From Alkalihalobacterium alkalinitrilicum (GTDB lineage: Bacteria; Bacillota; Bacilli; Bacillales; Bacillaceae_F), in assembly GCF_002019605.1 (NCBI RefSeq), contig NZ_KV917368.1:3193517-3257516 (forward strand): 64,000 bases of DNA, given 5' to 3'. Made by a program: the position numbers and the translations under genes. Position 1 is the stretch's first letter. Every line of letters begins with the position of its first letter. This document shows, piece by piece, positions 8,476 to 16,705 of this stretch. The notes under the pieces are model-generated. The model worked only from the letters and a program-made list of their open reading frames with translations, had not been told where the DNA came from and made no database searches.

Positions 8476-10167
8476 TCATTTTTTCTTTATATGATAAACG
8501 ATCGATTCATAAGGGCGAACGCTTATCTGCTCAGTTAGTGATGTTGATTCATTGTAATTCGAAATAAGCAATTGGTGTTCAAATAAATCTAAATCAATGA
8601 AATTGGGGATCTTATACGTTAGTTGGTTGTCGTAAAAATTACTAATAACTAGCAGCTTTTCATCTTTAAAAGAACGAACAAAAGCAAATATCTCCTGATG
8701 ATCTCGATCGATCAGATGATAGTCCCCGTACGTAACAATATCATGGCATTTTCGTAATTGTATTAACTTTTGGTAGTGATAGAAAACAGAATTAGGATCT
8801 TGTAGTGCTTTTTCTGCATTAATATCCTCGAAATTACTAGCAACATTAATCCAAGGAGTTCCTGTTGTAAAACCAGCGTTTTCTTCGCTTTTCCATTGAA
8901 CTGGTGTTCTTGAATTGTCACGGGATTTACGTTTAATGATCTCCATGATATCTTCTTCTGCCATGCCTTTATGCTTCATAATTTCATAATAATTTAACGT
9001 TTCAACATCGCGATATTCACTAATGCGGTCGAATTTCGGATCCGTCATCCCAAACTCTTCACCTTGATAGATATACGGCGTTCCTTGCATCATATGGATC
9101 GTTGTTGCCAGCATTTTCGCCGATTCATTGTGAAACTTCCCGTCATTTCCGTAACGAGTTACAACACGGGGTTGATCATGGTTACACCAAAATAGTGCAT
9201 TCCACCCTCCACCTTTATGCATTTCGACTTGCCATTTCGAAAGAATATCTTTTAACGAAAGAAAGTCCATCTCTCCAATCGCCCATTTTTCCCCGTTCGG
9301 ATAATCGACTTTTAGATGATGAAAGTTAAACGTCATGCTTAATTCGTTTCGATCTGGATTTGTATATTGAATGCAGTGATCAATCGTCGTTGAAGACATT
9401 TCGCCGACGGTCATAATGTCATATTTAGAAAACACTTCTTTGTTCATTTCTTGCATATATTCATGAACACGTGGTCCATCGGTATAAAATTTTCGTCCGT
9501 CTCCTGGAGGAACAGAACCATCATCAATAGGAAATTGCTGATCTTTTGAAATTAAATTGATAACATCTAAGCGGAAACCATCGACCCCTTTTTTAAACCA
9601 GAAATGCATCATATCGTAAACTTGTTTTCGCATCTCTTCGTTTTCCCAATTAAGGTCCGCTTGAGTTACATCAAAAAGATGGAAATAATATTGTCCTGTT
9701 TGGTCATCGTACTTCCAAGCTGACCCACCGAACTTTGAAACCCAATTTGTAGGCTCCGTGTTATCAACTGGATCTTTCCATATATAAAAGTCACGATATT
9801 TATTGTCTTTAGACTGTTGTGACTGCTGAAACCATTCATGCTCAGTTGAAGTGTGGTTTACGACAATATCCATAATGACCTTAATGTTTCGATCATGTGC
9901 TTCAGATAATAATCGGTCAAAGTCTTCCATTGTTCCGTATTCTTCATGTATTGAAAAATAATCACTAATATCATACCCATTATCTCGTTGTGGTGATTTG
10001 TAAATCGGTGTTAACCAAATAACATCAATACCTAGCTTCTTTAAGTAATCAAGCTTATTAATAATTCCTTGAAGATCACCAACACCATTACCTGTTGTAT
10101 CGTTAAAACTCTTTGGATAAATTTGGTATACTGTGGATTTTCTCCACCATTCGTTCATTGCTTTCAT
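8476..10167 (-). CDS. treA: Trehalose-6-phosphate hydrolase (phospho-alpha-1,1-glucosidase)
   Basis: 563 residues, GH13 family. It cleaves trehalose 6-phosphate into glucose and glucose 6-phosphate in the cytoplasm. Seen: VYQIYPKSFNDTTGNGVGDLQG, the DVVNHTS-type motif (DIVVNHTSTEH), GFRLDVINLI with the nucleophile Asp, VGEM with the acid/base Glu, and NHDQPR with the stabilising Asp. KSFNDTTGNG and LISKDQ are typical of TreA rather than oligo-1,6-glucosidase. Start placed at ATG 10167 with AAGGGG eleven bases upstream; GTG 10176 is the alternative. Between malL and treR in the same orientation. Confidence 0.95.
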   Translation of the reverse strand: MKAMNEWWRKSTVYQIYPKSFNDTTGNGVGDLQGIINKLDYLKKLGIDVIWLTPIYKSPQRDNGYDISDYFSIHEEYGTMEDFDRLLSEAHDRNIKVIMDIVVNHTSTEHEWFQQSQQSKDNKYRDFYIWKDPVDNTEPTNWVSKFGGSAWKYDDQTGQYYFHLFDVTQADLNWENEEMRKQVYDMMHFWFKKGVDGFRLDVINLISKDQQFPIDDGSVPPGDGRKFYTDGPRVHEYMQEMNKEVFSKYDIMTVGEMSSTTIDHCIQYTNPDRNELSMTFNFHHLKVDYPNGEKWAIGEMDFLSLKDILSKWQVEMHKGGGWNALFWCNHDQPRVVTRYGNDGKFHNESAKMLATTIHMMQGTPYIYQGEEFGMTDPKFDRISEYRDVETLNYYEIMKHKGMAEEDIMEIIKRKSRDNSRTPVQWKSEENAGFTTGTPWINVASNFEDINAEKALQDPNSVFYHYQKLIQLRKCHDIVTYGDYHLIDRDHQEIFAFVRSFKDEKLLVISNFYDNQLTYKIPNFIDLDLFEHQLLISNYNESTSLTEQISVRPYESIVYHIKKK

Positions 10168-10188
10168 GTGCTGCACCGCCCCTTGAAG

Positions 10189-11856
10189 TTATTTTTCAAC
10201 TAAATAGACTCTCGCTTCATATGGTTTGAACGTTTGTTTCTGAAGCTCGTTCTGGTCATAATTACTAATTAGTAACGTTGCCTCACCTAAATTCTCTATG
10301 AGTTGAACTGTAGTTGTTTCATCATAAAAGTTACATATCACGTATATTCTTTTATTTTCTAGCTCTCGTTGATAAGCAAAAACGGTAGGATGGTCTTCTA
10401 ACAATAATTGATATGATCCATATACAATCACGTCGTATGTTTTTCTCAGTTGTATTAATTTTTTATAGTAATGGAAAATGGACATTGGGTCTTCAAGCGC
10501 TCGTTTTGCATTAATTTTCATATAATTAGGATTGACATTAATCCACGGTTTCCCTGTAGTAAAACCCGCATTGAGATGATCATCCCATTGAACAGGTGTT
10601 CTTGCGTTATCTCTACTTTTTGCATGTATACTCGCCATGATTAGCTCTTCTGCTACACCTTGCTCTTTCTCTTCGTTATAAAAGTTTAGTGTTTCGATAT
10701 CTCGGTAATCTTCAATTGATGAGAACGCAACATTCGTCATTCCAAATTCTTCACCTTGGTATACATAAGGCGTTCCTTTCATCATATGTAATAACGTAGC
10801 AAGCATCGTTGCTGAAGCACGGTGGTACTCTCCGTCATGACCAAATCGAGAAACAGAACGTGGCTGATCATGATTGTTAAAATATAAACTGTTCCAACCT
10901 TCACGTTCCAATTCAATTTGCCACTTGGATAAATTGTTTTTCAAATCTTGTAACTCTAGTTCTTTTAAATCCCATTTTCCATTTGGTCCATTATCAAGCC
11001 CCATATGTTCAAATTGAAAAACCATATTTAGTTCATCTCTAGCTTCAGCTGTATACAATTTTGCCAAATCTGGTGAGACCCCTGGCATTTCGCCAACTGT
11101 CATAACATTATAATTTGAGAGGACTTTTTGATTCATTTCTTGTAGGTATTTATGAATTTTCGGTCCATTTCGATAATACTTACTACCTGATGCGTATTTT
11201 TTCCCTGGCTTTACTTCATCATCAGGAAGCCCTTCCACTTTACTAATAAAATTAATTACATCCATCCGGAATCCATCTATTCCCTTTTCTAACCACCACG
11301 TCATCATCTTATAAATATCTTCACGTAAGTCGGGGGTTTCCCAATTCAAATCTGGTTGTTTTTTAGAAAAAAGGTGTAAATAGTATTCATCCGTCTGTTC
11401 ATCATACTGCCAAGCGGACCCGCCAAAGTTCGAACCCCAATTATTAGGTTCCTTCCCCTCTTTTGCTGGTCTCCATATGTAATAGTCCCGGTACTTGTTA
11501 GTTTTCGAGGAACTGGATTCAATAAACCACGGATGCTCATCTGAACTATGATTTACGACGAGATCCATAATCAGTTTCATTTCTCGGTTGTGCACTTCTT
11601 TCAACAGTTGTTCCCAATCTGCCATTGTCCCAAATTCACCCATAATATCTTGATAGTCACTAATATCATAACCATTATCATCATTCGGTGATGAGTAAAC
11701 AGGTGAAAGCCAAATAACATCAATTCCTAATTCTTTTAGATAATCTAGCTTTGAAATGATACCTTGGAGATCTCCTATACCATCTCCATTTGAATCCTTA
11801 AAGCTACGTGGATATATTTGGTAAACAACACTCTCTTTCCACCACGCCTTTTTCAT
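10189..11856 (-). CDS. malL: Oligo-1,6-glucosidase / alpha-glucosidase (GH13)
   Basis: 555 residues from ATG 11856 (GGAG eight bases upstream); the upstream extension to 11913 crosses the terminator region and is rejected. GH13 motifs: VYQIYPRSFKDSNGDGIGDLQG, DLVVNHSSDEH, GFRMDVINFIS (nucleophile Asp; the Val after it is the residue linked to alpha-1,6 specificity), VGEM, NNHDQPR. It probably hydrolyses isomaltose-type oligosaccharides, sucrose or maltose taken up by the cell. It lies between treP and treA, about 20 bases from treA, an arrangement not found in the classical three-gene treP-treA-treR operon. Confidence 0.9.
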   Translation of the reverse strand: MKKAWWKESVVYQIYPRSFKDSNGDGIGDLQGIISKLDYLKELGIDVIWLSPVYSSPNDDNGYDISDYQDIMGEFGTMADWEQLLKEVHNREMKLIMDLVVNHSSDEHPWFIESSSSKTNKYRDYYIWRPAKEGKEPNNWGSNFGGSAWQYDEQTDEYYLHLFSKKQPDLNWETPDLREDIYKMMTWWLEKGIDGFRMDVINFISKVEGLPDDEVKPGKKYASGSKYYRNGPKIHKYLQEMNQKVLSNYNVMTVGEMPGVSPDLAKLYTAEARDELNMVFQFEHMGLDNGPNGKWDLKELELQDLKNNLSKWQIELEREGWNSLYFNNHDQPRSVSRFGHDGEYHRASATMLATLLHMMKGTPYVYQGEEFGMTNVAFSSIEDYRDIETLNFYNEEKEQGVAEELIMASIHAKSRDNARTPVQWDDHLNAGFTTGKPWINVNPNYMKINAKRALEDPMSIFHYYKKLIQLRKTYDVIVYGSYQLLLEDHPTVFAYQRELENKRIYVICNFYDETTTVQLIENLGEATLLISNYDQNELQKQTFKPYEARVYLVEK

Positions 11857-11884
11857 ACTGACCACTCCACACTCTTCATATTTT

Positions 11885-11922
11885 GAAAAAAACCATTGGT
11901 TGCGAAAAAGCATACCAATGGT
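11885..11922 (-). terminator. Intrinsic terminator inside the tre locus, between treP and malL
   Basis: On the minus strand ACCATTGGT pairs perfectly with ACCAATGGT (plus-strand positions 11914-11922 and 11892-11900) over a 13-base loop and is followed by six to seven T residues. It begins within 20 bases after the treP stop codon, so most transcripts from the tre promoter should end after treP unless there is read-through. Confidence 0.85.
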
Positions 11923-11938
11923 ATTTGTTTGTAATTTT

Positions 11939-13354
11939 CTACTTTAATTTTTTAAATTTGGCATAAAAGTATGTTAATGTAAACGGAATAATAATCGCAA
12001 TCCCCATACCAATAAAGTACGGGACCCACTTATCTGCAACAATGGAGAAAAAGGCTGGCAATCCCCCAACACCAATTGAAGGAGCAATAACATTACTAAT
12101 CGTAATAAACATAGCAGCAATAGACGATCCAATGATAGCGCAAATGAACGGATATCTAAAACGTAAATTGACTCCAAACATGGCTGGTTCCGTTATTCCT
12201 AAATAAGCCGAAATGGATGAGGACAATGATAAACCTTTTAATTTTTCTTCTCTTGTTGCAAAATACATAGCTAATGCAGCAGAACCTTGTGCAATATTAG
12301 ACAATGCAACAATTGGCCATAAAAATGTCCCACCAATACTTCCGATTAATTGTAAGTCAACAGCTAAGAATGTATGATGCATACCTGTAATTACGAGTGG
12401 TGCGTAAATTGCTCCGTATAGCAACCCCCCAATAGCTGCAAAGTTACCAAATATCCCGACAAACAAAGCAGTAATCCAGTTACCGATCGTAAATGTGATT
12501 GGTCCAATTGCAACGAAGGCAATGAAACCTGTTACGAGTAAAGCAATTGGGGCTACAACTAATAACTTGATCGTATCTGGTACACGTTTATTAAGAAAAA
12601 TTTCCATTTTCGCTAATACATACGATGCAAAAAGGATTGGAAGGACTTGTCCTTGATACCCTAATTTTGCGATCTCCAAGCCGAATAAATTCCAATACGG
12701 AATTTCACCTGCTTCTAATGCAGCCCCATAAGCCCATGCATTCAGAAGGTCAGGATGCACGAGCATCAGTCCCAGGACGATACCGAGTAGAGGATTTCCT
12801 CCAAACCGTTTTACGGCTGACCAACCTATTAATGCAGGAAGAAAGACGAAGGCGGTATTTGCAATTAGATTAATAATTCCAGCAAAATCAGCCCATTGCT
12901 CATGTACGTCTACTATCCCTTGTCCAGGGTAAAAAATATCAGGTGCAGTTAATACGTTATTAATCCCCATTAACAAACCAGCGGTAACGATTGCTGGTAA
13001 AATCGGGATAAAGATATCAGCTAATGTTTTAATCGCACGTTGAAGCGGATTTAAATTTTTCTCCGCTGCACTTTTCGTATCTTCTTTTGATGCTTCCCCT
13101 ATTCCTGTTAGCGCTACCAGTTCTTTATAAACTTTATCGACTAATCCTTGTCCAATGATGACTTGGAATTGTCCATTTGTAGAAAATGATCCTTTAACCA
13201 TTTCTAGATTATTCAATTGTTCTTGATCGACTTTACTTTCATCATGTAACGCAAAACGTAAACGGGTTACACAATGACTCGCAGACGATATATTATCTTT
13301 GCCGCCGATGGCTTCGATAACTTGCTCAACTGACTTTTTATTCACGTCGGCCAT
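11939..13354 (-). CDS. treP: Trehalose-specific PTS permease, EIIBC
   Basis: 471 residues from ATG 13354 behind AAAGGGGAG. Residues 1-90 are an EIIB domain with the phosphorylated cysteine in SHCVTRLRF (Cys 28); residues about 105-470 are an EIIC membrane domain with ten or so hydrophobic segments and the conserved GITEPAMFGVNLR loop. It imports trehalose as trehalose 6-phosphate. There is no EIIA domain, so as in B. subtilis it must take phosphate from a glucose-type EIIA encoded elsewhere. Its leader carries a CcpA site, and the promoter carries TreR operators. Confidence 0.95.
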   Translation of the reverse strand: MADVNKKSVEQVIEAIGGKDNISSASHCVTRLRFALHDESKVDQEQLNNLEMVKGSFSTNGQFQVIIGQGLVDKVYKELVALTGIGEASKEDTKSAAEKNLNPLQRAIKTLADIFIPILPAIVTAGLLMGINNVLTAPDIFYPGQGIVDVHEQWADFAGIINLIANTAFVFLPALIGWSAVKRFGGNPLLGIVLGLMLVHPDLLNAWAYGAALEAGEIPYWNLFGLEIAKLGYQGQVLPILFASYVLAKMEIFLNKRVPDTIKLLVVAPIALLVTGFIAFVAIGPITFTIGNWITALFVGIFGNFAAIGGLLYGAIYAPLVITGMHHTFLAVDLQLIGSIGGTFLWPIVALSNIAQGSAALAMYFATREEKLKGLSLSSSISAYLGITEPAMFGVNLRFRYPFICAIIGSSIAAMFITISNVIAPSIGVGGLPAFFSIVADKWVPYFIGMGIAIIIPFTLTYFYAKFKKLK

Positions 13355-13368
13355 TTCTAACTCCCCTT

Positions 13369-13382
13369 TGATATCGTTTTCA
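13369..13382 (-). promoter_or_regulatory. CcpA cre site in the treP leader
   Basis: On the minus strand TGAAAACGATATCA matches the Bacillus cre consensus TGWAANCGNTNWCA at every position. It lies just before the treP ribosome binding site, about 285 bases after the predicted transcription start, a place where bound CcpA would act as a road block under glucose repression. Confidence 0.85.
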
Positions 13383-13643
13383 TTTCACCGTAAAAATTGA
13401 AACTTCATTCAGTCAAAGGTGTCCTCTTCCCTACTGAATGTTAGTTGAAACCCAAACAATGTGACTCATAAGACGATTGCCACAGGATACGGTGTTTTTA
13501 ATCTTTTTCTTGTTCACACAAAGCCTGACAGCCTTTCCACCAATTAAACGGGATAAATGAGTGTCTTTAATCTCTACCGTTTAATGTTTCTTTACATTAG
13601 GTTCTTATTCGCGATAAATCAATCAACATACTATTTTTCATAC
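13383..13643 (-). other. Long treP 5' leader with two perfect stems
   Basis: About 310 bases separate the predicted start of transcription from treP. On the minus strand the leader contains ATTAAACGG pairing with CCGTTTAAT (plus-strand 13577-13585 and 13543-13551, 25-base loop) and CATTCAGT pairing with ACTGAATG (13433-13440 and 13406-13413, 19-base loop). No known riboswitch class or T-box was recognised, no start codon with a ribosome binding site was found, and no T-tract follows the stems. Confidence 0.45.
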
Positions 13644-13657
13644 TTGTATATACAAGG
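13644..13657. promoter_or_regulatory. TreR operator 1 (downstream)
   Basis: CTTGTATATACAAG, a perfect 14-bp palindrome with the TTGTATATACAA core known for TreR in Bacillus, roughly 10-20 bases downstream of the predicted tre transcription start. Confidence 0.9.
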
Positions 13658-13672
13658 AAACTATACTCAGGA

Positions 13673-13701
13673 TTTTAACTTGTATATACAACCTTGTCAA
13701 T
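13673..13701 (-). promoter_or_regulatory. Sigma-A promoter of treP with TreR operator 2 in the spacer
   Basis: On the minus strand TTGACA (13701-13696) and TAAAAT (13678-13673) are separated by 17 bases. The spacer contains a second TreR operator, TTGTATATACAA at 13681-13692, so TreR binding would directly cover the promoter. Together with operator 1 this explains trehalose-6-phosphate induction. Confidence 0.9.
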
Positions 13702-13717
13702 AAGTAAAAATACAAAG

Positions 13718-13751
13718 AAAACACTAGAAGATTTTTATACTTCTAGTGTTT
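13718..13751 (-). terminator. Hairpin, probable terminator upstream of the tre promoter
   Basis: AAACACTAGAAG and CTTCTAGTGTTT form a perfect 12-bp stem over a 9-base loop. On the minus strand it is followed by a T-rich stretch (TTTTCTTTGTATTTTT). It would separate the tre locus from transcription coming from the Bkd operon. Confidence 0.65.
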
Positions 13752-14141
13752 CTCTAAAATAAATATATTTTTCTATGTTTCTTTGATTATTTTTGCCCTA
13801 AAATTATAATCGACAGTTAAGTCATTGTTCCAACACAGCTATAATAAACTTATGGAATTAGCAAAATCTGCTTAGAGATAAAGGTAGTAACAAATTTCAA
13901 TTGAAGGAAGAATATTTATAAATACTCCTCATGCTCATTTAATATTTGGAAATATCGCTAATAGTGTTCTTTCATAACCCTTTTCAATTATTAATCCAAT
14001 TGTTATAGTATTTCAAAATCAAAGTTTTCTTTTTCAAGTTCATTAGCTATTACCATATAACCTTATCCACCCACTTTGGAGTGCATAATTTACTCTTGCT
14101 AAAAAAATGAAAATTAATTTATTACAACAAGATCAACAAAT
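13752..14141. other. Intergenic stretch after the Bkd operon
   Basis: No supported gene in about 390 bases. Short minus-strand open pieces occur (for example a 17-codon frame beginning MVIANELEKENFDFEIL) but each is interrupted by stops and lacks a ribosome binding site. It may hold decayed coding DNA; nothing firm can be said. Confidence 0.35.
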
Positions 14142-14369
14142 TTATGCTTTAACAGAAATAACTTCGATTTGTTTTTCTACTTGTTTAATTAAACGGTTAA
14201 ATACTATATCATCACAGTATATTGACACTTTAATAAACAAAAACTTTGCGTTTTCAATAGCTTTAACCATTAATTTTTCTATCATCACTCCAAAACGTGA
14301 GAAGATATTAGTCAAGCTAGGAAGTACTGTCAACTGATTATCAGTTAATATTTTTATGGATTTAGTCAT
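14142..14369 (-). CDS. Orphan ACT-domain protein resembling the small subunit of acetolactate synthase
   Basis: 75 residues from ATG 14369 with GAGGGAAT upstream (a longer frame to 14390 is less likely). The pattern IKILTDNQLTVLPSLTNIFSRFGVMIEKLMVKA resembles the N-terminal ACT domain of IlvN/IlvH/IlvM, which binds branched-chain amino acids: LTVxxNxPGVLxRITxLFxRRGxxIESL. Only the ACT domain is present and the usual Gly in the P-G-V turn is replaced. No acetolactate synthase large subunit is nearby; it follows the E2 gene of the branched-chain 2-oxoacid dehydrogenase operon by about 40 bases, which suggests a sensor or regulator of branched-chain metabolism. Confidence 0.6.
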   Translation of the reverse strand: MTKSIKILTDNQLTVLPSLTNIFSRFGVMIEKLMVKAIENAKFLFIKVSIYCDDIVFNRLIKQVEKQIEVISVKA

Positions 14370-14411
14370 AAATTCCCTCACTTTGCGCAATCTTGTTATA
14401 AAATAAAATTA

Positions 14412-15701
14412 TTAATAAATCTTCGTATCTGAACCATAACTTTCTATTTTTTGTTTAACACTATCTAGGAAACGGCCACAAACAAGTCCATCTAAAATTC
14501 GGTGATCTAAGGAGAGGCAAATATTCATCATATCCCTAACAGCAATCATATCATTAATAACTACTGGTCGTTTGACAATAGCTTCAACACTTAGTATCGC
14601 CGCTTGCGGTTGGTTAATAATTGGGTTTGAAAGAACGGATCCAAAAGAACCTGTATTATTCACCGTAAATGTGCCGCCACTCATATCTTCCATCGTTAAC
14701 TTCTTTTCTTTTGTTTTTGTAGCTAATTGATTTATCGTTTTTGCTAAACCGTATATACTTTTTTGATCTGCATCCTTAATGACAGGTACAAACAGCTCTT
14801 GATCTGTAGCTACAGCTAATGAAATATTAATCTCCTTTTTGATTACAATTTGTTGACCTGTCCACTGTGAGTTTAGAATAGGGAACTCTTTAAGTGATTC
14901 AACAACAGCTTTAATAAAGAAAGGTAAGTAAGTTAGATTAAATCCTTCTTTCTTCTTAAAATCTTCCTTTATGCTACTTCTGTACTTTACTAGATTAGTA
15001 ACATCACATTCAACCATTATCCAAGCATGTGGAGATGTATGTTTACTCTCAACCATTCTGTTTGCAATAGTCTTCCGAATATTAGTTACTGGTATGACTT
15101 GATCCCCACTACTGACATCCGCGCTAGTTGTGGTTGAAATATTCTCTTGTACAGTTGTTTTCAAATTATCTCGTTTCTGTTTTGGAGGAAGGACTGTAGA
15201 AGGATCTATCGTTGGCACTTCTTCTACCACTGTAGCTGCTACTTGTTTATTTCCTTGTTCTTTTACAAATTCTAAGATATCTTTTCTTGTAATTCTTCCT
15301 CCGGCTCCAGATCCCTTAATCATTGATAATTCTAAGTTATGTTCTTGTGCTAATTTTAATACCAATGGCGAAAAACGCGGCTTCTCCTCTTCTTGATTAA
15401 TACTAACAACTCCTTCAGAAGGGTTTCCAATAGATGTAGTAGTTTCAGAAGAGCTTGCCTTTTCACTATTAGTCATTAAACATATTAAATCTCCCACAGC
15501 AACAGTTTCATCTTCTTGCACCAAGATTTCAGAAATCGTTCCATTAAATGAAGATGGAACTTCAGCTGTTACTTTATCAGTGATTACCTCACAAATAGGT
15601 TCATACTTTTTGACTTGATCTCCTACATTAACTAACCATTTAGCTACAGTGCCTTCGGTAACACTTTCGCCGAGCTGGGGCATTAGGATTTTTTCTGGCA
15701 C
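14412..15701 (-). CDS. bkdB: Branched-chain 2-oxoacid dehydrogenase E2 (lipoyl acyltransferase)
   Basis: About 429 residues; GTG 15701 is chosen because AGGTGA lies just upstream, GTG 15710 being the alternative. Domains in order: lipoyl domain with the lipoylated Lys in EVITDKVTAEVPS (about 41), an E3-binding segment (FSPLVLKLAQEHNLELSMIKGSGAGGRITRKDI, about 110-145), and a catalytic domain ending in SLDHRILDG (His and Asp of the acyltransferase active site). It transfers branched acyl groups to CoA and forms the core of the complex whose other subunits are encoded just upstream. Confidence 0.93.
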   Translation of the reverse strand: MPEKILMPQLGESVTEGTVAKWLVNVGDQVKKYEPICEVITDKVTAEVPSSFNGTISEILVQEDETVAVGDLICLMTNSEKASSSETTTSIGNPSEGVVSINQEEEKPRFSPLVLKLAQEHNLELSMIKGSGAGGRITRKDILEFVKEQGNKQVAATVVEEVPTIDPSTVLPPKQKRDNLKTTVQENISTTTSADVSSGDQVIPVTNIRKTIANRMVESKHTSPHAWIMVECDVTNLVKYRSSIKEDFKKKEGFNLTYLPFFIKAVVESLKEFPILNSQWTGQQIVIKKEINISLAVATDQELFVPVIKDADQKSIYGLAKTINQLATKTKEKKLTMEDMSGGTFTVNNTGSFGSVLSNPIINQPQAAILSVEAIVKRPVVINDMIAVRDMMNICLSLDHRILDGLVCGRFLDSVKQKIESYGSDTKIY

Positions 15702-15718
15702 AATTATCACCTCATTTA

Positions 15719-16702
15719 CTAATATTCTGCTATTTCTTTCATTGCTTTATAAACTTTGTCTGCATTTAACATAAAAAACTTTTCCATTCCACCGTTATAA
15801 GGTGTAGCAGGAACATCAGGTCCACCAAGACGTTTAATTGGAGTATCTAGGTCATACAAACACTCTTCTGAAATGATTGCAGATACTTCTCCTCCAATTC
15901 CTCCTTCTTTATTATCTTCATGAATAATTAGCACTTTTCCAGTCTTTTTGGCGGCCTCTACAATGGACTCCTTATCGAGTGGATATAGTGTACGTAAATC
16001 TAAAATATGAGCACTGTATCCCTCTTTCTCTATTCTTTCAGCAGCTTGGAGAGCGAGATGTAAAGTTAATCCATATGTAATAACTGTAAAATCTTCTCCT
16101 TCTCGCTTCACTTCCGCTTTTCCAATGGGAACTGTATATTCTGTTTCTGGTACTTCACCTTTAATTAGTCGATAACATTTCTTATGTTCTAGATATAGAA
16201 CTGGATCCTCATCACGAATTGCAGAAATTAGCATTCCTTTTGCATCATACGGTGTTGCTGGAGCAATCACCTTTAATCCAGGAATATTACAAAACATAGC
16301 TTCAATACATTGAGAATGATAAGGTCCCCCATGTATCCCTCCACCATAAGGTGCACGGATGACCAGTGGACAATTCCAGTCCCCGTTTGACCGATATCTC
16401 ATTTTCGCAGCTTCACTGACAATTTGGTTAACAGCTGGCATAATAAAATCCGCAAATTGCATTTCAGCAATAGGCTTAAGCCCATAAGCTGCCGCTCCAA
16501 CAGCTACACCTACAATAGCCGATTCTGCAAGTGGGGTATCTAAAACTCGCTCTTCACCAAATTGATCATAGAGTCCTTGTGTAGTCTTAAATACTCCTCC
16601 TTTATAACCAACATCTTCTCCAAGTACAAAAACTTTTTCATCACGGTCCATCTCTTCACGCATTGCCTGATTTATTGCTTCAATATACGAAACTGTTGCC
16701 AT
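15719..16702 (-). CDS. bkdAB: Branched-chain 2-oxoacid dehydrogenase E1 beta
   Basis: 327 residues, full length. The sequence follows the B. subtilis BkdAB pattern closely: SYIEAINQAM, FVLGEDVGYKGGVFK, LDTPLAESAIVGVAVG, EMQFADFIMPAVNQI, RAPYGGGIHGGPYHSQ, and VITYGLTLHLALQAA. It binds thiamine diphosphate together with E1 alpha and oxidatively decarboxylates the keto acids of valine, leucine and isoleucine. The stop lies 17 bases before the bkdB start; E1 alpha ends three bases before its ATG, so translation is coupled. Confidence 0.93.
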   Translation of the reverse strand: MATVSYIEAINQAMREEMDRDEKVFVLGEDVGYKGGVFKTTQGLYDQFGEERVLDTPLAESAIVGVAVGAAAYGLKPIAEMQFADFIMPAVNQIVSEAAKMRYRSNGDWNCPLVIRAPYGGGIHGGPYHSQCIEAMFCNIPGLKVIAPATPYDAKGMLISAIRDEDPVLYLEHKKCYRLIKGEVPETEYTVPIGKAEVKREGEDFTVITYGLTLHLALQAAERIEKEGYSAHILDLRTLYPLDKESIVEAAKKTGKVLIIHEDNKEGGIGGEVSAIISEECLYDLDTPIKRLGGPDVPATPYNGGMEKFFMLNADKVYKAMKEIAEY

Positions 16703-16705
16703 TTC

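Noticed and set aside
12625-12873. Plus-strand 82-codon open frame inside treP
   Set aside because: Shadow of the treP coding sequence on the other strand with no start signal.
14107-14337. Plus-strand open frame of 76 codons
   Set aside because: Antisense to the ACT-domain gene, which has the ribosome binding site and a recognisable fold.
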